The translations under genes and the position numbers were made by a program. Under the pieces are notes generated by a model. It made no database searches. It saw only the letters and a program-made list of their open reading frames with translations, and was not told the DNA's origin. From CADEED01 sp036274075 (GTDB taxonomy: Bacteria > Pseudomonadota > Gammaproteobacteria > Steroidobacterales > Steroidobacteraceae), in assembly GCA_036274075.1 (NCBI GenBank), contig DASUGK010000142.1, positions 36,435 to 100,434 of the forward strand: a stretch of 64,000 bases of DNA. Direction: 5' to 3'. Of the stretch, positions 60,645-64,000 are shown in pieces (position 1 is the stretch's first letter; each line of letters starts with the position of its first letter).

Positions 60645-61856
60645 ATGATCCAGTGGCGCACGACACTCGTCGCAATCCTCGCGTGGGCGTTCAGTTCGCT
60701 CGCGGTCCACGCGGATCCGGGCACGCTCACGCAAAAGGTCGACGCGGTCGTCGACCGGGCGATCGCGGACGGGCGCATCGTCGGCGCCGTCGTGCTGGTC
60801 GCGCACGACGGCAAGCCCGTTTACCAGCGGGCCGCGGGATTTGCCGATCGCGAAGCGCGCCGGCCGATGCAGCTCGATACGCAGTTCCGCCTGTCGTCCG
60901 TCTCGAAGCCGATCGTGACCGTGGCAGCGCTCGAGCTCGTGGAGCGCCAGCAACTCTCGCTCGACGATCCCGTCACGAAATGGCTGCCGGACTTCAGGCC
61001 GAAACTCGCGGACGGCAGGGCGCCGGCGATCACGGTCCGGCAACTCCTGACCCACACCTCCGGCCTCGGCTACAAGTTCGCCGAGAACGCGGACGGCCCC
61101 TATCACCAGGCGCAGGTCTCCGACGGGTTCGACGACATCCGTATCGACCTGGCCGAGGAAGTGCGACGCCTGGGCGCAGTGCCGCTGCACAACGCACCCG
61201 GGAAAGAATGGCGCTATTCGCTGTCCATCGACGTGCTGGGCGCGGTCATCGAACGCGTGACGAAGAAGCCGCTCGGCACCGCGGTCGCCAATCTCGTCAC
61301 CAGGCCGCTCGGAATGAAAAGCACCGGGTTCGTGGTCGATCGCGCCCATGCCGGCAGGGTCGCGACGGCCTACATGAACACCGCGTCGGGTGCGGAGCCG
61401 ATGGCGGAACCGCAACCCGTGTCCTTCGGCCCGATGACACTGGTGTATTCGCCCTCGCGCGCCTTCGACGCCAAGGCCTTTCCCTCGGCGGGCGCCGGCA
61501 TGATCGGCAGCGCGCCGGACCTGATGAAACTGCTCGGGGCGATGCTCGCGGGCGGCGCCCCCGTTCTCGAGAAAGCGAGTGTCGAAGAGATGTTTCGCAA
61601 CCAGATCGAAGGCATTCCGGGCTTCGATCCCGGCATGGGGTTCGGATTCGGCGGTGGGCTGGTAGTCGATCCGGCGACGGCCAAGTCACCGCAGTCGCCG
61701 GGCACGATGTTCTGGGGCGGCGTGTACGGGCACAGCTGGTTCGTCGATCCCGCGAAGAAGCTCATCGTGATCGCATTCACGAACACCGCGCAGGAAGGAA
61801 TGGCCGGGCCGTTTCCCGACGGCCTCCGTGACGCCGTGTACGAAGGAATCCAGTAG
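60645..61856 (+). CDS. Secreted serine hydrolase, class C beta-lactamase family
   Basis: This 403-residue exported protein (signal ending near VHAD) has the AmpC/EstB-type penicillin-binding fold. The nucleophile motif is SVSK at residues 85-88 (SxxK), the Tyr motif is in WRYSLSIDVLG, and the third motif is near GVYGHSWFVDP. Members are esterases, peptidases or lactamases; this sequence looks more like an esterase (EstB-type). GGAG precedes the ATG at 60645. Its stop touches that of the convergent membrane protein gene. Confidence 0.87.
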   Translation: MIQWRTTLVAILAWAFSSLAVHADPGTLTQKVDAVVDRAIADGRIVGAVVLVAHDGKPVYQRAAGFADREARRPMQLDTQFRLSSVSKPIVTVAALELVERQQLSLDDPVTKWLPDFRPKLADGRAPAITVRQLLTHTSGLGYKFAENADGPYHQAQVSDGFDDIRIDLAEEVRRLGAVPLHNAPGKEWRYSLSIDVLGAVIERVTKKPLGTAVANLVTRPLGMKSTGFVVDRAHAGRVATAYMNTASGAEPMAEPQPVSFGPMTLVYSPSRAFDAKAFPSAGAGMIGSAPDLMKLLGAMLAGGAPVLEKASVEEMFRNQIEGIPGFDPGMGFGFGGGLVVDPATAKSPQSPGTMFWGGVYGHSWFVDPAKKLIVIAFTNTAQEGMAGPFPDGLRDAVYEGIQ

Positions 61857-62357
61857 TCAGGTCGCCATCCGCGGCGCCGGTGCGTGCGGATGTGTCCCGG
61901 GGCTGCGCGCGAGCGCCCGCGAGACGAAGAACGCCGTCGGAATGCCGACGAGCACGATGTGCCAGAAGGCGTGGATGTGCAGCGCATTCAACGGGTACAG
62001 CACCATGCCGATCCGCGACAGCGGCACGATCACGTAGTTCATCGCCAGCAGCACCGCGAGGCCATGGAGGATGGCGAGCGGCACCCAGTGCCGCGGCAGG
62101 AATTTCACGCGGCTCACGACGAAGTACAGGATGAAAGCGGCGCCGATGCAGATGAAGAAATGCAGCAGCACTCCGAGGAGGGCCATCTCGATGCCGCCAT
62201 CCCTCGCGGCCGGGCCTAACAAGCCGCTGGCGACGCCCTTCCACGGCGCGAACCACGGTTTGCCGGCCATCAGGGTTCTGACCGTGGGGTAGATGAAGTC
62301 TGCGAGGCCGGCGAAGAATCCGCCGAGGAAAACGTACCGCCGGGCCGTGGGGGACAT
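61857..62357 (-). CDS. Integral membrane protein, YagU-like
   Basis: This is a 166-residue hydrophobic protein with four predicted helices: FLGGFFAGLADFIYPTVR, MALLGVLLHFFICIGAAFIL, WVPLAILHGLAVLLAMNYVI and FWHIVLVGIPTAFFVSRAL. The first pair resembles YagU/DUF1440 proteins, but I cannot assign it firmly. GAGGAG lies six bases before the ATG at 62357, excluding a longer upstream start. The C terminus is His/Pro/Ala-rich. No function can be given. Confidence 0.72.
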   Translation of the reverse strand: MSPTARRYVFLGGFFAGLADFIYPTVRTLMAGKPWFAPWKGVASGLLGPAARDGGIEMALLGVLLHFFICIGAAFILYFVVSRVKFLPRHWVPLAILHGLAVLLAMNYVIVPLSRIGMVLYPLNALHIHAFWHIVLVGIPTAFFVSRALARSPGTHPHAPAPRMAT

Positions 62358-62483
62358 GCATGACTCCTCGGAGAGGGATGGCGCAGCGTACAACTGCGCG
62401 CAAGGAGAGCGAAGAGTGCAGACCGATTCGTCCCGAAGGCGGGACCATGACGTTCCCGCCGGAACGCCGGCCCGAGCGCGGAA

Positions 62484-63287
62484 CTACTCGCCGTACCGAT
62501 CGATATGCCGCCGATAGGCCAGCAAGTGCCGCAGCGCCTCGCGCGGCCGGTTGGCCTTCTCGTGCAGGCGCGACAGGTTGAAATGCGCGTCGCACATCAG
62601 CGGGTCCTGCGCCAGCGCTTCGCGATACGCCGCCACGGCCTCCTCTTCGCGCTCGAGATCCTCCAGCAGGATGGCCAGGTTGAACGACAGCAGCGCGCTC
62701 GAGGTCTTCGCGTCGCGGTACAGGCGTTCGGCCTCCTTGAGTTGCCCGTCCAGGTGAAGCAGCCGCCCCAGGTTGATCCGCGCCTCGAGGTGATCCTCCT
62801 GCGCTTCCAATGCCGCGAGGTACGCCGCCCGGGCCGCCATCACGTCGGTCTCTTCGAGCATGTTGCCGCGCTGAAAATGATCATGCGCGACAGCGGCCGC
62901 CGGGACTTCCGCGGGACGCCGCAGGTTTGCGACCTGTCCCTCCAACGGCCGGCTCACCAGCGGCAACGCGTACTGCCCGGAGGCCTCCCATTCGCGCGAA
63001 CCTTCGCGTACCGCGAGATCCCTGCCGGACGCCGCCAGCGTCACGGAAATCCGGCCGGCTGGCAGCGCATTGCGGATCTGCTCCAGCGCCGCCGCGATTT
63101 TCGGCGTGGAGATCTTCGCAGCCTTGAGCGCGCCGGCCACGCGCAACACCAGCAGCTCCTGGAACGTGTAGCTGCTCTTGCCGCGCGGCGCGGGTTGCGT
63201 GATGAATCCGGCCTGGCTCAGCTTGCGGATGAGCGCTGGAGGGAGACCGAACAGTCTCTTCAGGTCTGCCAGCGAATATTGCTGCAT
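62484..63287 (-). CDS. MerR-like HTH protein with tetratricopeptide repeats
   Basis: This 267-residue protein opens with a MerR-type winged helix (MQQYSLADLKRLFGLPPALI and FITQPAPRGKSSYTFQELL). It then has a middle domain and ends with several TPR units (AYLAALEAQEDHLEARINLG, LLSFNLAILLEDLEREEEAV, AHFNLSRLHEKANRPREALR). It is directly downstream of ku, with one base between the ku stop and this ATG. An extension to 63383 overlaps ku and reads as the shadow of its lysine-rich tail. It may regulate or scaffold a DNA-repair operon. Confidence 0.78.
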   Translation of the reverse strand: MQQYSLADLKRLFGLPPALIRKLSQAGFITQPAPRGKSSYTFQELLVLRVAGALKAAKISTPKIAAALEQIRNALPAGRISVTLAASGRDLAVREGSREWEASGQYALPLVSRPLEGQVANLRRPAEVPAAAVAHDHFQRGNMLEETDVMAARAAYLAALEAQEDHLEARINLGRLLHLDGQLKEAERLYRDAKTSSALLSFNLAILLEDLEREEEAVAAYREALAQDPLMCDAHFNLSRLHEKANRPREALRHLLAYRRHIDRYGE

Positions 63288-63288
63288 C

Positions 63289-64000
63289 TCACCGGCGGGA
63301 TTTTCGGGACGCGGCGGCTTCCCCTGGCGCGGCCGCTTTCTTCGGGCCTTTGCGCTCCCTGGTTTCTTGCTTGCCTCGCGCATTCAGGCTCGCCTTGAGC
63401 ACTTCCATCAGGTCGACCACGTTGGTCGCGCCGCCACCCGCGGGAGGTGCCTCGGCAAAGGACACTTCCTTGCCTTCCACTTTCCGCTGGATCGCAGCCT
63501 CCACCCTCGCCCGGTGTTCGTCAACGTATTCGTTGGCATCGAATCGCTTCACCGCCAGCTGTTCGATCAACTGGTTCGCCAGCTTGAGCTCCGCCTCCGA
63601 TACCGGCGCCGCTTCGACTCCCAGGTCCTTGATCGAGCGCACCTCGGCCTTGAAGTGCAGCTGGTGCATGGCGAGCCCATCGTCCATCGGGCGCAGGATC
63701 ACGATGTGTTCCTTGCCGCGCGAGATCCACCTGCCCACCGCGCATTGCTTTGCCTTCTTGAGTGCCGTGGCCAGCAACGAGTAAGGCTTCGCACCGCCCT
63801 TGTCGGGCGCCAGGTAGTAAGTCCCGTCGAAGTAGACAGGATCGACGGACTCGAGCGGCACGAACTGCGTGATGTCGATGGTGTGCGTCGTGGTGTCCTC
63901 GAGCGCCTTCAACTCCTCGGGCGTGAACATCACGTACTGGCCCTTCGCGAACTCGTAGCCCTTGGTCATCTCGGATCGTTCGACCACCGCGCCGTCGTTG
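63289..64000 (-). CDS. ku: Ku protein, C-terminal part (cut by window end)
   Basis: This is the last 237 residues of a bacterial Ku homologue, running off the right edge. KGYEFAKGQYVMFTPEELKA is the conserved Ku core, and PVYFDGTYYLAPDKGGAKPY and the helix VSEAELKLANQLIEQLAVKR follow. The tail after residue 195 of the visible part is lysine- and alanine-rich, as in many bacterial Ku proteins that bind DNA or LigD. Ku bridges double-strand break ends for non-homologous end joining. The start and any ligD gene lie beyond the window. Confidence 0.93.
   Translation of the reverse strand, partial: NDGAVVERSEMTKGYEFAKGQYVMFTPEELKALEDTTTHTIDITQFVPLESVDPVYFDGTYYLAPDKGGAKPYSLLATALKKAKQCAVGRWISRGKEHIVILRPMDDGLAMHQLHFKAEVRSIKDLGVEAAPVSEAELKLANQLIEQLAVKRFDANEYVDEHRARVEAAIQRKVEGKEVSFAEAPPAGGGATNVVDLMEVLKASLNARGKQETRERKGPKKAAAPGEAAASRKSRR

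Noticed and set aside
63288..63383. N-terminal extension of the MerR/TPR protein into ku
   Set aside because: The 32 residues are basic low complexity, the alternative-frame shadow of the Ku tail. The HTH begins at 63287.

Overview
This is a GC-rich, densely packed proteobacterial chromosome segment. It encodes four TonB-dependent receptors, several secreted esterases and glycosidases, a SapC/tryptophan-halogenase/cupin cluster, and an MtrCAB-type extracellular electron conduit. Together these suggest an environmental gammaproteobacterium of the Steroidobacteraceae/Nevskiales/Xanthomonadales kind; that placement is inference. I saw no rRNA, tRNA, CRISPR array, insertion sequence or prophage. 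The right end cuts through a ku gene.

Layout. 1-6 kb: a TonB receptor, MFS transporter and carboxylesterase operon (minus strand), then an SDR oxidoreductase. 6-13 kb: a vanadium-haloperoxidase-like enzyme, a winged-helix protein with two small DUF5985-like membrane proteins, a CocE-type hydrolase, a DUF4242 protein, an EF-hand protein, a small lipoprotein and a PQQ-repeat protein. 13.5-21.6 kb: a PLP decarboxylase, a tiny orphan protein, an OsmC protein, a GST, a second TonB receptor, a YcaQ-like protein, a sirtuin and a small HTH protein. 21.7-29.4 kb: mtrC-mtrA-mtrB on the minus strand, facing away from a diheme cytochrome and a CymA/NapC-type tetraheme quinol dehydrogenase. A second copy of the tiny orphan protein follows them. 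29.4-37.2 kb: GH43 and MFS genes, a DUF3237 protein, a tannase/feruloyl esterase and a third TonB receptor.

37.5-49.5 kb: a MarR regulator followed by a tightly overlapping operon. It encodes a CapA-like phosphoesterase, a complete TRAP transporter split around other genes (dctQ, dctM ... dctP), two 2-hydroxyacyl-CoA dehydratase/benzoyl-CoA reductase-like subunits, a tandem-fused family III CoA transferase and a single family III CoA transferase. A CocE-type hydrolase comes next. A 19-bp motif with 15 of 19 positions identical occurs both upstream of the MarR gene and third TonB receptor and upstream of the capA-like operon. I infer one MarR regulon joining outer-membrane uptake, TRAP import, CoA activation and dehydration or reduction of an unidentified, possibly aromatic, acid. 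This is the best candidate for an undescribed system in the window.

49.5-59 kb: SapC, tryptophan halogenase and a TonB receptor, divergent from a cupin-like protein, then a three-gene GH43 / beta-sandwich / alpha-beta-hydrolase operon. 59-64 kb: a YjjJ/HipA-like kinase with an AT-rich repeated upstream region, a class C beta-lactamase-fold hydrolase, a membrane protein, a MerR/TPR protein and the C-terminal part of Ku.
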